Assembly: GCA_029852735.1 (NCBI GenBank)
Contig: CM056814.1
Coordinates: forward strand, 8,697,501 to 8,761,500
From: Persea americana
Taxonomy: Eukaryota > Streptophyta > Magnoliopsida > Laurales > Lauraceae
Length of the DNA stretch: 64,000 bases
Direction of reading: 5' to 3'
The notes under the pieces were generated by a model that had not been told where the DNA came from, searched no databases, and worked only from the letters and a program-made list of their open reading frames with translations. The position numbers and the translations under genes were made by a program. This document shows, one piece after another, positions 44,684 through 57,305 of this stretch; the first letter of the stretch is position 1, and every line of letters begins with the position of its first letter.

Positions 44684-45966
44684 TCCAGAGGGCTGCACTG
44701 CCTTGAATAAAAAGAGCTTTCCTGTAATGGCACGTATTGATTGAAATACAGAACAGATACATGGACTAATAATCTTTCTTCGTATCATAAACCGTTGTTG
44801 AAGTTTCTAATATGGGTTTCATTTGTTTTCATAGTCGCCGATTGGTAGATTGGAAGGCCACAAACCATATGTTACATTTTAGTTTGTCAGAAACAGGTAT
44901 GTGGGAGTGAACAGTATACTGTGATGTATACTCTGAGAAGTCCAAGCAATGTTATACAGTTGTACATTCTCTGTTGGTCTTCTGAATTTAGAAGGTTGTA
45001 GAGTAACGAGTGTAGCCTAGTAAATTTTTAGTCGAGGATTTTACTTGGGGCATGTTTGTGCAAAAATGTCAAAAGCAGATTTGAGTTTCTGCAGATCTGT
45101 GGATATACATTTGTGAAGGGAGAGACGGGGAGGAGGGAAAGAGAGATGGTGTCAGAGTGTTGGTGGGCACCAATCTTACATAGTGGCTGATCCTAGGCTC
45201 TTACAGGAACCATCACCGGCTTCTCTTCTCGTCATTGCTTAATTCCTCTCTCTTATCAATGCAATTTTTCTCCCTTCTATATAAGAAATCCTAGTTTTTC
45301 AATATTCATCTTAAATTTGCACATCTGCACATCTATACAATCACTCGAGCTTCAATCTCTTGCTTTCATCTGGCCCTCTCTTTTCGGAGAATTCCTTTTT
45401 TCTCTCAAGCCACGTAATCCTAATTCGCATTCTTGTTGGAGCTATGTCACCATGTTCTAAGGGACTCACAATGAGTGAGGTGCATAATGGAGTCCATAGA
45501 TATAAAGTAACCAGAGGTATAAAATGATGTAAGTTCTCCACCAATACATTGGTTTTAAGATATGTATGGCATTGCATTCAATAAAACCAATGGAACGACG
45601 ATCGTTTCCTGATATTACTAGGGAGTTATGGTGGAGGTTACAAATAACTATATTCGTTGAGCTCCACCACCTTTTGTAGCTACCTCTCACCAGAATTCAA
45701 TCTGGATGGGCTGGAGGGGTTCACGTGTTGATCTAAGAAACATCTGAAACCGATCACAACATAATCTATAAGTGGTATTAGAGCTCCAAGTCAAGGGTTC
45801 AAGTTGCGGGAGCGCCATCATGGTGAGGGGTGGGGTATAAGAGCTCTAAGTCATGGGTTTGAGTCGTCGAAGTGGCATCGGGAATTGGGAATTGTTGGGC
45901 AGAGGCGTACCATAATCCCACTCCCTCTTACTACTCTAAAAAAAGGCTCACGGGTGCGATGTCAAA

Positions 45967-46261
45967 TGCCGTATAAAAAATTGAGTTATACCTCTTCCAT
46001 AACCAATTGATTTTAAAAGGAATAATAGCTCAATGGGTACATAAGATCCTACAAGTGGTATCAGAGCTAGTGAGTTTGGGGTTCGAGTCTCCTCTCGGGT
46101 GGTACCAGTGAGGGGTACAACCCTCATGTGCACCCGCGGTGGAGTGATACTTGAATGCCTTCCTAACACAACCAACAGACCATAAAATCATTGTTGTGCC
46201 GTTTTCTATTACCAATTGGTCTTGGGATAAGTGGTAGCTCAATGAGGTCTGAGATCCTACA
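45967..46261 (+). mobile_element. TRIM-like miniature LTR element (diverged)
   Basis: Two related arms (about 45967-46053 and 46192-46261) share ACCAATTG, AGCTCAATG and GATCCTACA. The left arm is followed directly by AGTGGTATCAGAGC (46054-46067), an exact initiator-Met-tRNA primer-binding-site match. The internal part is only about 140 bp. No target duplication is clear. It is the same arm family as 50580-50804. Confidence 0.65.
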
Positions 46262-47400
46262 ATATGTGATGCCATTTTGGGTTTAAGTGAGGTGTTTGCA
46301 CTCTATAACCGCCAATCTAAGTTGTAGATTGACGGAACAAGTTATTGTGAATTAGATTTTTCTGCCGCAACCAATCCAAGGTGAAGTCTCGACTGATCCA
46401 TTGGAGAGGACGGATTATTATGCAAAGAGGCAGTTAAGAGACTCGACTTACCCCACGTAGGGCGCACAAAAGCATGGCACCCATGGTCCCCTAATGAGCG
46501 CCAGACTATTATCAAGATGATTCATAAGTCAATCCATTTATGCAGGAGTAAATAGTCTTTACCATTATCTGATCACAGGCACACAATGCCACCAAACACT
46601 TTGGGAATCACATGGTTGGTGCTATGAATAGCATGTTGAAAGTACTGCCTCCACTAATGCCTTGAGATTTTGATAGGATTGGCCAGCGGAGGAAATTTAA
46701 TACGGTATAGAGCCAAACGGTCTCGAGTTTGATTCAATCCCTGGTTGTTTTAATAGGAATAGTTGTAGTTTGATGGTTATGGGACTTGGAAAGTGTGGGG
46801 GTGTGGGTACTAAAAAAATTGGAAATCTACCCACTCCAGCTGATCAAATCATTCCTTTCTTTCTCCATCAAGCATCTTTATTCAATCCAACGTATATTGA
46901 GAATAAATTTGCGACAATGCAAGTATAAGAGGCAGTTAGTGTGTGGGGTTGGAGTAACAAACCACAAGTAGTCCCCCACAAAAGCATGCATTCGCTGTCC
47001 CTCGAGCATCATATACCTATATGGAGATGACATATATAAGCCAATCCATGTATGCAGTTAGTTGTATATGGTCACTTATTTTTTGATCACACATGGCATC
47101 CTACCACTTCACATAGTCTTTAGAAGACAACCATAATTGCAATAAAATCACAATCCATCACTCATGCCCACAGGAGTGGAGGACTTGTGAAATAAGGCAA
47201 CAAATGGGCCAAAAAAGGATGGAAAACATTCTCCAGTTTGTAACTGAGACAACCCAACCTAGTGTTTGAGATCATTTTTCATAAGCTTGAGCTCACCCCC
47301 AAGCCTATATTTATGGCTCAAACAAGTCCTTGCTTGGATCGCTCACCCTTAGATCGGCCCACAAAGTGTGGTGGGCCTTTCTTCTAAACTCAGCCTCCTC

Positions 47401-47447
<47 letters not shown>

Positions 47448-48369
47448 TATTATCAACTTTTCTTTGAATTATTACATGTGCTTTTTTAAATTATTCATTA
47501 CATATCAGTGTGTCGGCCAAAACATGGAGATAGGAGTATATTGGGTGATAGACTGGTAGGTTCAAGATATGAATGTTACACTGAGATCCCGTGTTGTTGA
47601 GACTCTGATAGGTATGGCCGGTAGGTAAATTTCTCAAACCATTCCCAAAGGACCATAACTTGAATACCATAGATTGCCATGCATGAATCATAGCTACTGT
47701 GGATGAACTTATGCAATGAGGTGCAGTTAGAGTTGAGAGTTATTTTCTTTACCAGAAACTTGTGATTACATAGTCAGAACATCCTTGAAGCCTCATAGAA
47801 TAATACATGCCGGAGTCTGAAAATATGAACCACATGTTAGACAAAGGTGAAATAAGATAATTAGAAACAAAAAGTTGGAGGATATAGTGGAGAAACTCAT
47901 AGATCCAGTCTTTATCCTTACAGCATGAGCTAGGAATAAAAAGAACAAGGAAAAAGAAAAATAGAGAGAGAGAGAGAGAGAGAGAGATTATAGTGTATCA
48001 GGGTTTGTGTATACAAAACTAAATTTGATACATAATATAAAATTCTATACATATAGAGATCGAAAAAACCCCTTCGAGTTAAGAAAAATGATGGGGGGTA
48101 AAAATGTTTCATAATAACGACAGATGACCTCTATTCCATGATATGAGAGAATAACTCAACATTCCATGATATTACCGAATAAATTATATGCAAACTTCAT
48201 GAAAAAAAGGACATTGCATCATATCATAGAATAGAGGTCTTCTACCATCTTTATGAAGTTTTTGGATCCTCAAGTCATTTTTTTTCTCACGCTTAGAGGA
48301 TTTTTCTTCCTATAAAAATCCTAATAATCTGTGTGTGATGTATGTATGCAAGTACTATGTGTACATATA

Positions 48370-48900
48370 CATGTCTATTTGGGTCTGAGTCCTTCAGCCT
48401 GGAACTAAATGGACACAAACTTAGACCCAAATATCTAGAGTCCAGATCCCCCTATTTCAACAAAATATGGAAATACTGTTTCGGTCTATCTCTGAGCGCC
48501 ATCTATATAAAATGCCATGTTTTCTTTTTTCATTCCAAGGAAGGAATTGAGATGGTGCAATTAGCTGACATCACATTTTATACAAGTGATTCTCGGGGAT
48601 AGGCCGAAATGGTATTTCCCTTTTTCAACGGACTCAAATATCTACGGGTCCAATACAGTAGATCCATACGAGGATCCAAATACACACTCAAACCCGATTA
48701 TCATGGGTCAGGGCCGAATAATTTGGTACCCGTTGCCACACTATTTTCAATTGAAAGATTATCGATTACCTTTTCATTGGCAACATATATGATTGGATAT
48801 ATGGGACCCATAATTTTTTGTGTTTATTTTTAATCAGTGGAAGATGCATCCAAATGGGTCCCATGTGTATGAGGTTGAGGCCTGAGGACACTATAATGTT
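48370..48900 (+). repeat. Dispersed repeat, member 1
   Basis: Shares words in order with about 60190-60560: CTAAATGG and ACCCAAA, then GAAAGATTATC, CATTGGCAA, GATGCATCCA, CCCATGTG or CCCACATG, GAGG and CCTGAG. It lies just outside the 3' end of the resistance-gene pseudogene. Confidence 0.5.
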
Positions 48901-50579
48901 ATATCAATAACGAAGATAAGTTGAGATAGCAAGGATGATTTACCATTATCCTCTGAAGTCTTGATTTGATGCTTTCATCTTCTCATTCCAGCTGATCAAA
49001 CCATTCCTGGTCTCCTCCCAAGAACTTCTTTAGGTTGGGTGCACTTTGGAATCCAAAAGGTAGCCTCTTCAAATTGGGAGTTCCTACAACAAGCAAATCT
49101 TCTAGCAAAGGCCAGTCGAATGTCATCCTCCCTTTGTAGATTTCTGTCAGCTTATACGAAGCAAGAAGGTGAAATATTTTTATCAATGGAAGCACACCCT
49201 TGTCCACCGTAATCATTTGGTTGTTCCCGCTGTCCATACAGACTATTTCCTCCAATCCATTGCAGTCACCTACTACAAGTTCCTCCAACTTCACCAGATG
49301 TTGCACCATCTTGGATGTGAAAACATACTTCAAACAATGGCATCCACTTATCTTTAGAACCCGTAAGCTATTAATGCTCCCAACTGGTACGTCCTTCCCT
49401 TTCCAAATACTCTTCAAGGAGTGTAGGTTAGTAAAAACCAACTCCGTCAATCTAGAAAGCAGTGCATCACGTGGTCCCCGTCGTGCAAGCTCCTCAATAT
49501 CAAATACGTGGATTAGTTCTCCACATTTCAGTAATTTGAGAGCTTCTAGATTACACATTTGTTGCATTAGATGGGGGTTGAGCAGTGTATCTGTCAACTG
49601 TCCACAGTATTCAATGCGCAGTGACTTCAATCTCCTGAGTGCATTCTGGACTGCCTTATCTTCTACTACACTAGCGGGATTATCGAAAGTTAAACCCCCT
49701 GAATATAGCTGGAAAAGATCCTTCAAATTTTGGCAATCACTTGCGCACATCTCCTCTGTTTTACTGACCAAGACCTTGATCCAATCTGGAAGTGGGATTA
49801 CTGCATATCTAAGGAACAGTCTCCCTGACGCATCAGTAGAAAAAAAGTCACCACCCAAACAAATGCTAAATCTTTTCAATTTTCTAAAGGAACCTGAGTA
49901 GTCTCGAGATGTGCATTTCTTATTATTTACGTTGACATGCAAAACTGTCAAGCGACTTAATGATGCCACGTCTGAAAATCAGCATTGCTTCCATCTCCTT
50001 CTCCTGCAACTTCCCAATTAGCGAAACTTCCTTCCATGTTTAGTTCTTCTAAGCTACATAAACTTGATATCACCTTTGGAGCTACTCTTTTAAGAGTATG
50101 ATTATAACTCAAGTCTAAGAGCTTTAGATTGCCCCAGCCTCCTGTTAATCCTTTTGTTAATTCTGCAATCTGGCACTGTTTCAATTGCAGTATTTCGAGT
50201 TTAGCCAATCCACGCACTGCGGAGATATCTTTCAACAAAAAACAACCATCTAAACATAGTGTTCGAAGATTCTTCAAACTCGAGACTGACAATGGCAACT
50301 GCTGAATATGAGTTCCGCTGAGATCCAATACAACAAGGCATCTGTCCAAAGAAATTATTTGATATCTTTTCTAAAGATTCATTACCTGAAAGTAGTAGAG
50401 TCAGAAGTTGAGAGAATTTTGGCTGATTTTCAAGTGTCATGATTGTATTGTTCATCAGTGAAATCCTTTGGTGCCCACTTAAGTCCTCTTCAGGTCACTC
50501 GTACAATCCAACACCAGTTCTAACAAAAAACCCATGTTTTTGAAGCAATTACAATGGCCATAATACGAACCATATTATA

Positions 50580-50804
50580 TGTAGAACCTTACACCCTATT
50601 GAAGTACCACTTATCCCAAAATCAATTGGTGATAGGAAACGGCCAACGGCACACCCGCCGTTACTCTTGTTGCGAACTTGCAAAATACATGTCTTGAGAC
50701 TCGAACACCCGACATATTAGGCTTTGATATCACTTGTAAGATCTTACACCCCATTGAGGTACCACTTATTCAAAAACTAATTGGTGATAGAAAATGACAT
50801 AACA
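50580..50804 (-). mobile_element. TRIM-like element inside the NBS-LRR pseudogene
   Basis: Arms of about 70 bp (50735-50804) and 74 bp (50580-50653) share TTACACCC.ATTGA.GTACC and AATTGGTGATAG. Read on the minus strand, the first arm is followed by AGTGATATCAAAGC, a decayed initiator-Met-tRNA primer-binding site. The internal part is about 80 bp. It sits between NB-ARC and LRR. No clear target duplication is visible, so the ends are approximate. Confidence 0.65.
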
Positions 50805-51817
50805 ATAGTTTTATGGTGAGGGCGAGGGCTTGACCACGATTATGACCGCTCAGAATCGATGGTGGACGTTGACCTCAACATCATGCAATGCAACTTCCCC
50901 CCTTTCATTTTGCAGCAACAAGGAACTGCCCATCAAATTATTAACAAACCCCTCACCTCTTTTTATTGTATCTTCAAAACTACCATCCATTTTCAAGAGT
51001 CGCTCCCCCGTTCCATACTGGATGAGGTCAAGCACCTTAATTAGACACCAAAACAAAACGAACAATTTGATCCCTTCCCCTCCTAGATGATCATAGCTGA
51101 ATCGTAGTGATTTTATCACTGAAGGTAGAGGGTCTTCAACTTCATTTGCTGTAGGATTTCTCAATGCACTCAGAGCATCCTTCCATACAATCTCATCATT
51201 TTCCACTTTCAAATATGATGCAATTGTTACAATCGCCAGGGGTAGTCCCCCACATGAATCTGCGATTTCCTTAGCAATAGGTTGCAATGTGGGTGAATCA
51301 GCTATATTCCCTGCTTTCATTCTGAATAAATTCCATGAATCTTCCTTCGACAAGGCTTGTAAATTGACTTTTTAATCAGTGCCCATTTGACGGCAAATAC
51401 TCTCCGTACGTGTCGTCAGAATAATTTTACAACCCTTGTGGTCGCTTATAAAAGGAACTCCCAGGCCACCTATTTCTGTTTCACTCCAGACATCGTCCAA
51501 TATTATAAGAACCGACTTCTCCATCTCCAACCGTCTTCGCAATCTATTTGCTCATATGGCCAGAGTCTCATTCTCAACAAGTTTATAACCCAGCCCCACA
51601 GCCATCTCATCTTGAATTCTCTTCAAGTTAAGGTCTTTTGACACAGTAACCATTATAACCTTGTCGAAGAGTTCGATCTTATCAAGTTCATTGTTTAGCC
51701 TCTTCATCAATGCCGTCTTTCCCACCCCACCCATACCGTACACCTCAAGTAATTTGATGTTTTCGTCATGTAATGCCTCCATGATCTGCTTCATAGCTGA
51801 TTTGACAGACATGAAAC

Positions 51818-52806
51818 GCAGGGCGGAGCCAGGATTTCATCTTGGGGGCACAACTTAAATAAATTTTTATTTCACCAATTATTATAACTATCATATTTGT
51901 TAGTTTTTTTTCGATATAGTTGTAAGTTCAAGTATGAAAAATATATTACGATTCAAGACTAAATTTTACATAAAAATTAAATTAGTATTTATTCAGCCAT
52001 AACAAAATATAAGCAAAGAAAAGTTGTAAAACAATTGTTTCTTTATACATTTCAACTCAATCATCGGCTTCTAAGTTTTGAGAATTTTTTCTTTAAAAAA
52101 ATCCATCAATTGTAGATGATTTTCCCATTTACAAATCAAATAAAAATCATATTTATTATATGTCCAAAATCAAATAAAAAGTATTCATTGTCTCAAAATA
52201 TGAATAATTCATCAAATAACTCAATAAATACAAGGTATGTAAAAAGATCTCTTTTACATACATGATACATACTTGGTTACTGTGATTTTGGGGTTACAAA
52301 TGCTTAGAGTTTTTTCACTTTCATTTGCACCCAAAATGGACACTCTCTATCTTAACGATTATAAAGTCGGAAGCCCAATATTTCCAGACTGACTTTTTGA
52401 TGGAGAACTCTTGAGGTAAAAACTCAAGCAGAGAGTGATTCTTTTTTTCTTCTATTTTGTGATGAGAACTACCATTGTTTGATAGTTACACATAATGAAG
52501 GAAATGAGTAGTGCAAGAGGGATTTGAATTTGATCCATACACACTCTTACAAAGAGACTTTCAAACTACATATGTTATTTATCTATCACCTTTGTCTTTG
52601 CCTATTGCCTTCAAGATGGGTTCATTTAGATGCTTTGAACCTTCATTGGCATGAATTTTTTTCAAACCTAATTCAGGAATTAGGATCTACCACTTCTTTT
52701 ATTTTAATTTTCTTTTAACTTCAAAAACCTTGTGGGGGCCCATTGGACCAACAAGAGGACTTTCTATAGCCTTGGGGCCCCGGCCTCAACACAGTTCCTC
52801 CCCTGC
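51818..52806. mobile_element. hAT-like non-autonomous DNA transposon
   Basis: About 989 bp flanked by the 8-bp direct repeat CATGAAAC (51810-51817 and 52807-52814). The left end reads GCAGGGCGGAGCCAGG. The right end, reverse-complemented, reads CAGGGGAGGAACTG, imperfect inverted ends of hAT type (CAGGG start, 8-bp duplication). The interior is AT-rich with no transposase. Removing it joins the pseudogene text VDSFM and MSVKSAMKQIMEAL, so the site was coding before insertion. Confidence 0.8.
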
Positions 52807-53259
52807 ATGAAACTGTCAACAAAATCAGTATGCATTAGTTCAACACTTGGCAATGGAGGCTTGTATGATACTCCACTGAAAATTCCTTTCTTTTAAATTT
52901 GTTTAACACGGTTCACTTCCACCACTGCTTTCTTACGAAGCCAATAGCATGAAGTCCCAACTGCAAAACCAGCCATTTAGTTGACTTGCTTCATTTTCTA
53001 ATATATCAACATCTCTTTCGACCTCATCCACTTCTTTGAGCCACCCTACTACTTCATCAGTGGGTTCTTCTAATTGCCCCTTAGCCTCATCTATGAAATC
53101 TATGAATTTCTGGATCTGGTCTCTCTTCCTCCTCAAGGTTTCAGCTTCTTTTCTAAGGTTTTGAATGTTCTTATTGTATTGGATAAGATATCAGATGCCA
53201 TGGGTCACTAAGAACCACATACAGATTCCCACTTCCGTAACAATATCTAAAATCCTCAT

Positions 53260-55314
53260 TGTTATCCTGGTTTAGAAAGACAAGTAATAAATATATATGA
53301 GAAAAATGTTATGTAACTCACTGCCTCTATGTCTAGTCAATTGTTGTTTTCTTAATTTAAAACCTCAAACTGCCATCTATATTCCTTAGAACTTAATTAA
53401 TTATTTCTTTAAGGAAGTAATACAATAACAAGATCTATCCCGACGACTTTTAAGCAGAAACCCAGTACGAGTATTTAAGGAAGGTAATTTAATAAAAGCA
53501 AAGCAAATAAGGTAGTGGTTTCCTTCCTTGGATGTAGGAGAAGATATTTGCTATTGTCTATTTCATAGTAAGGATTATAATGAAATGGATTCCTTCAAAA
53601 GGGTTTATAAGTGACTTGGACAATTCGAACTTAATATGTAATCTCTAAGCACAATCCATTTCTTAGGCAAGGTAGCAACCAATATCATGTACTAATCCAA
53701 AAACTTAAGTTAATAGGTGGAAGGCTCAAACACGTACATGAAGCCCTATCAAACCCTCAAACGCACGACACAAACGATGTGGGATGTTGAACTTCCCAGC
53801 ATCTTCTTCCTTGATGAGACGAGGCTTCTTCTCTTCTTCATCTCACCTTCACACTCCATGGACACTTTTTCTCTCTCTCGATCTTGACTTCTTAGTTCTT
53901 ACCATTTCTTCCGACCAAACATCCAATCAAACCAATCAATCTCTCCCTCTCTCTCCCTCTCTCCCCTTATTAGTCCAACCGATCAAACAATTCTCTCTCC
54001 TTCTTATTAGTCATCAGACCAATCCAAAGTCTGTCCATGGGATCATCTCCATTCTTTCTGTAACACAAAATGGCTAGTAGAAATAGTTCTAACACGCTCT
54101 ATTCATCAACAAATTCTGTAATTCTAAATTTGTTAGTGGGTTCTATTTCTAAAGTTCTAACAAAAACTATTCCTACACATCGTTACAAAGCCAGCCATTT
54201 CGAAGTGCTTTCTACTAGCCATTTCGAACATGGCATTCTATTTCTATGATCCTAAGAAAGAAGTTTCTTCTCTGCATATAAGAAGAAATCAAGAGAAATC
54301 CTAACAAAAGGGTACCATAATCCAAAATTCCTAACAGAAAAAACTATAGTTATCGGAACATTTAAGATTTTGCCTATGTGAGAAGACAAATAAATATATG
54401 TGGACTGAATAGATCTATAATGAACTTTGTTTGGCCACTCAATTATATTATGTGAATCTAAGATAATGAGTAGGTATTGACCATTGCCTTCAAATAAGTA
54501 TGTTTGTAATGTATGTTATTGGAAGTTATCCATATGCAACGTGCGTTGAACTGCTCTTGTAGACCTCGAATTCTGTGTTTTTTTTTTTTAAATTTACTGC
54601 TCAATATGAATTTTGTTGTAATCGGATTCAGCTTCTGAATTTTGTTTTAAGTATTCTGTATATGATGTGAAAGCAGCAAAGACAACATTTTCTCAAAGTC
54701 AAATGAATATATCACTTCGTTTTTTTTTTTCTTTTTGCTAAGTTGGCTATTGGTCTGGGAAGGATACTTTCAATTGAGGACCCAGGGTGGACATGTGTGC
54801 GAAACTAACATGCAAACATCACTTAACTATGAGTGCATTGTAGATAAATTACAAATTTATTATGATAGAATTCACAATCATTAGTGCCCCTTTTAAGTAT
54901 TTTGATTACGATAAGCAACTGTATGGTTGTTGCAGAGATGAATACAAATGTTTGTTTCAACAATTAAGGATTTAGTTAACACAAAGATGTCAGGCTTTGA
55001 TGATGATGGCATGACCCGATTCTTTCATAAGAAAAGGGTACGTGGAACTGAGATTCCATCTGAAGATTTTGAACAAGAAGTTTTGGTACGATGAACGAGA
55101 ACCAAATGCAGCATCTGTATTTTTGTTTTTAATAGAAAGGTTATAAAATGCTAAGATGCTAATTTTTCTTTTGTTCCTCTGGTTTTGAGGAGGAAGAGAG
55201 AAGACCTCATGACGTTTGTTGGGAACAGAGAGAACTGCACTTTTCATTTAATCATCATGATCGACTTGTAAGTTTATAAGAAATCTCAGTCACGCGAGTT
55301 AACATATATGGCTC
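53260..55314. other. Intergenic region, no convincing gene
   Basis: Pyrimidine-rich stretch near 53930-54000 and AT-rich sequence elsewhere. A 48-codon frame at 54948-55094 (contains SGFDDDGMTRFFHKKR) has coding-like composition but no recognised family and no clear exon partners. Confidence 0.5.
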
Positions 55315-56295
55315 TAAGGGATTGTGCGTTGGTATCCGTCGGACGAAAACCCGATATGATATCGGTATCGGTTGCAATTATCGCTCCGTCGCTATGGTCG
55401 CGGTATGAAAAAAATTTTATTAAGAAAAATTTACAAAAAATATTAAAAAAAATCCAAAATATTAGAAAATACTGAAAAATAATGTTTCTTTCCATTAGTA
55501 ACAACAATAACTTAAAATATCAGTCACCTTAAGTCAGGAGTCCTATCAATGTCGCCGACTCACTGTCTTATTATAGTGAAATACCCAAAAATTGATATAT
55601 TATAATTCAAATATTAAAAAATCTGAAAATAAAAGAATTAAAAAAAAACCCCAAAATCATGTGTATAAGTAGATCTATCATTTACACACTATTAATAAGT
55701 TATTAGTATTTAGTGTCATAAATACTCCAACAATTATTTTTTTTAAAATGTAGAAAATTTAAAATTAAAAAAAATCTACACCCAAAATCATATATATGAG
55801 TAGATCTAGTATGAAAGTGTATAGATCTAAGAGAAGAACACAACCCAAACCTAAAAATAACATGCCAATGATCTTTTCATTCATTTTTGTGCCTTATCTA
55901 AATAAAAAAAAAACACCTAATAGTAAAAATAAGGGAGTTAAGTTGATTTTCTCTTATTAAGTAAAATGATTTCTTGAAGGAAGAGTGGTGGAAACATAGA
56001 AGAGAATGAGTCAAGGAGGAGGGATTGTTCTAAGGAGATGAGGAGAAAGGAAGAAGAAGAGGGAATGAGGGAAAAAAAATTTAGGGTTTATTCCACTCGG
56101 CATATATATATTGGCTAAACCAGTATTTTCAAAATATCGCCCGAGATTATTCGATATTTTGAAAAAAATTTAGTGCCTGATACCGATACGAGTATCGCAC
56201 CAAAACATTGGACCGGTTTGGGCAGATACCGGTTCATATCGGCCGATATAAACTAATATCGGCTGATATTTTATACCATGTACATAATCCTTTAG
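55315..56295. mobile_element. Putative inverted-repeat element with ATATCGG-rich ends
   Basis: The left end (CTAAGGGATTGTGCGTTGGTAT) and the reverse-complemented right end (CTAAAGGATTATGTACATGG) are similar. Both subterminal regions are dense in GATATCGG and CCGATAT words, and the centre is AT-rich. No target duplication was resolved. Possibly a non-autonomous DNA transposon about 1 kb long. Confidence 0.4.
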
Positions 56296-56576
56296 TGCAC
56301 ATGCTCACTTGAAAATCCCTCTCACTCTAAATTGGGGCCCTACAAAACCTAATCCGACCTACCAACTTGACCCATATATGACCCGCAAAGCCCAACTTGC
56401 AAAATATATGGGTCGGTCACAGGTCAAGTTAGGATTAAATAATTAGGTTGGTTGACTCACTAGAAGGATGCGGATTATATGGGTCAACCCAATCCAGAAT
56501 AACTAGCAATAGCTCTGCAAGTTGCCGTAGGTTAGGTCGGGTTAACCCGCATCAAGTGTAGACATAAATTATATGG

Positions 56577-57305
56577 GTAATTCTTTAAAATGCCCCACTT
56601 TAAACATGTTCCTTTTTCCATGCCTCTTTTTTGTTGGTGTGGAGTCTACCTCGAGTCAATCTAGTCTCTTCATATACAATACCCCCATGAATACTCATAA
56701 GTCCAAATTTAAAACTCATCAAACTTTTTCTCACCATTTAGATTGAAATTGTAAAAAGCCATTAAAAAAATGTAAGAAAATGATGCCTCTAAAACTATTA
56801 AACTTTAGGTCTTAGATCAAATTATTCAGATGATCTTATGGAGTCTAAATTTTGTACACAAGTCTTTCCATCCAATAGACTCATGTAATTATCATGCATC
56901 CCAATGAGTCCTACTAAGAGGGGCATTTTTTAGCACTCACTGCGTTAGAAAACACCCCTCTCAGTGGGCTCACTTTAATGCATGATAATCATTGAAAGCC
57001 ATTGGATGAAAAGAGATAGATAAGACCTTCCTATTTGAAGACTTTGAACTCCATTGAAGACTTCGAACTCCATTAAATCATCCAACGTCTTGATCCATGG
57101 CCTTTATGTTTATCAACAGTTTTAGAGGTGTCATTTCCCTAGGATTTCAATCCAGCAGCATGTAAAAGTTGAATGAGTGTTACATTTTCTAGCACAATTC
57201 ATGAGGGTACAAAATACAGAAAAGAACTAAATTGACTAAAGGTGGGCCCCACACCCTGAAGGGGTAGAAAAACGTGGCCTTTTTGTGTGGTGCATTTTAG
57301 AGAAT
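56577..57305. mobile_element. Two MITE-like copies in head-to-head inverted arrangement
   Basis: 56577-56945 (minus) and about 56941-57305 (plus) are diverged inverted copies of one sequence. Shared words are GCATGATAATCATTG versus ATTATCATGCATCCC, AGAGGTGTCATTT versus AATGATGCCTCTAAA, and outer ends TTCTTTAAAATGC and GCATTTTAGAGAA. A third, single copy is at about 63570-63930. No coding potential. Confidence 0.7.

Larger units (their letters stand above)
44684..48982. other. Intergenic region between the RING gene and the resistance-gene relic
   Basis: No coding signal. It holds LTR debris (45340-46275), an (ATT)n run (about 47400-47455), a (GA)n run (about 47963-47988) and a dispersed repeat (48370-48900). 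The longest frames are repeat translations or short random ORFs. Confidence 0.65.
48983..53259 (-). pseudogene. CC-NBS-LRR disease-resistance gene, decayed
   Basis: Minus-strand relic of an RPS2/At4g27190-type CNL immune receptor. The coiled coil starts at the ATG at 53259 (MRILDIVTEVG) and runs to about 52933 (KEAETLRRKRDQ), with a TGA at codon 23 (53191-53193) and TAA at 52933. After a frame change and a hAT-like insertion, the NB-ARC runs in one frame from 51812 to about 50850: P-loop GMGGVGKTAL, kinase-2 ILDDVWSE, TTRTES, GLPLA, and a degenerate LHD for MHD. It has in-frame TGA (51552) and TAA (51372). A TRIM-like element separates it from the LRRs (50455-48983), which need at least two frame changes. 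The last part (48983-49969, 328 codons) is one open frame of CNL-type C-terminal LRRs (LEELVVGDCNGLEEI). It cannot make a full receptor. Confidence 0.92.

Noticed and set aside
50640..50650. CCAACGGC as another MSA motif
   Set aside because: Part of a TRIM-like arm inside a pseudogene and not next to any promoter.
53784..54077. 97-codon Ser/Leu-rich frame
   Set aside because: Driven by TCTC-rich low-complexity DNA; no signal or domain that I can support.
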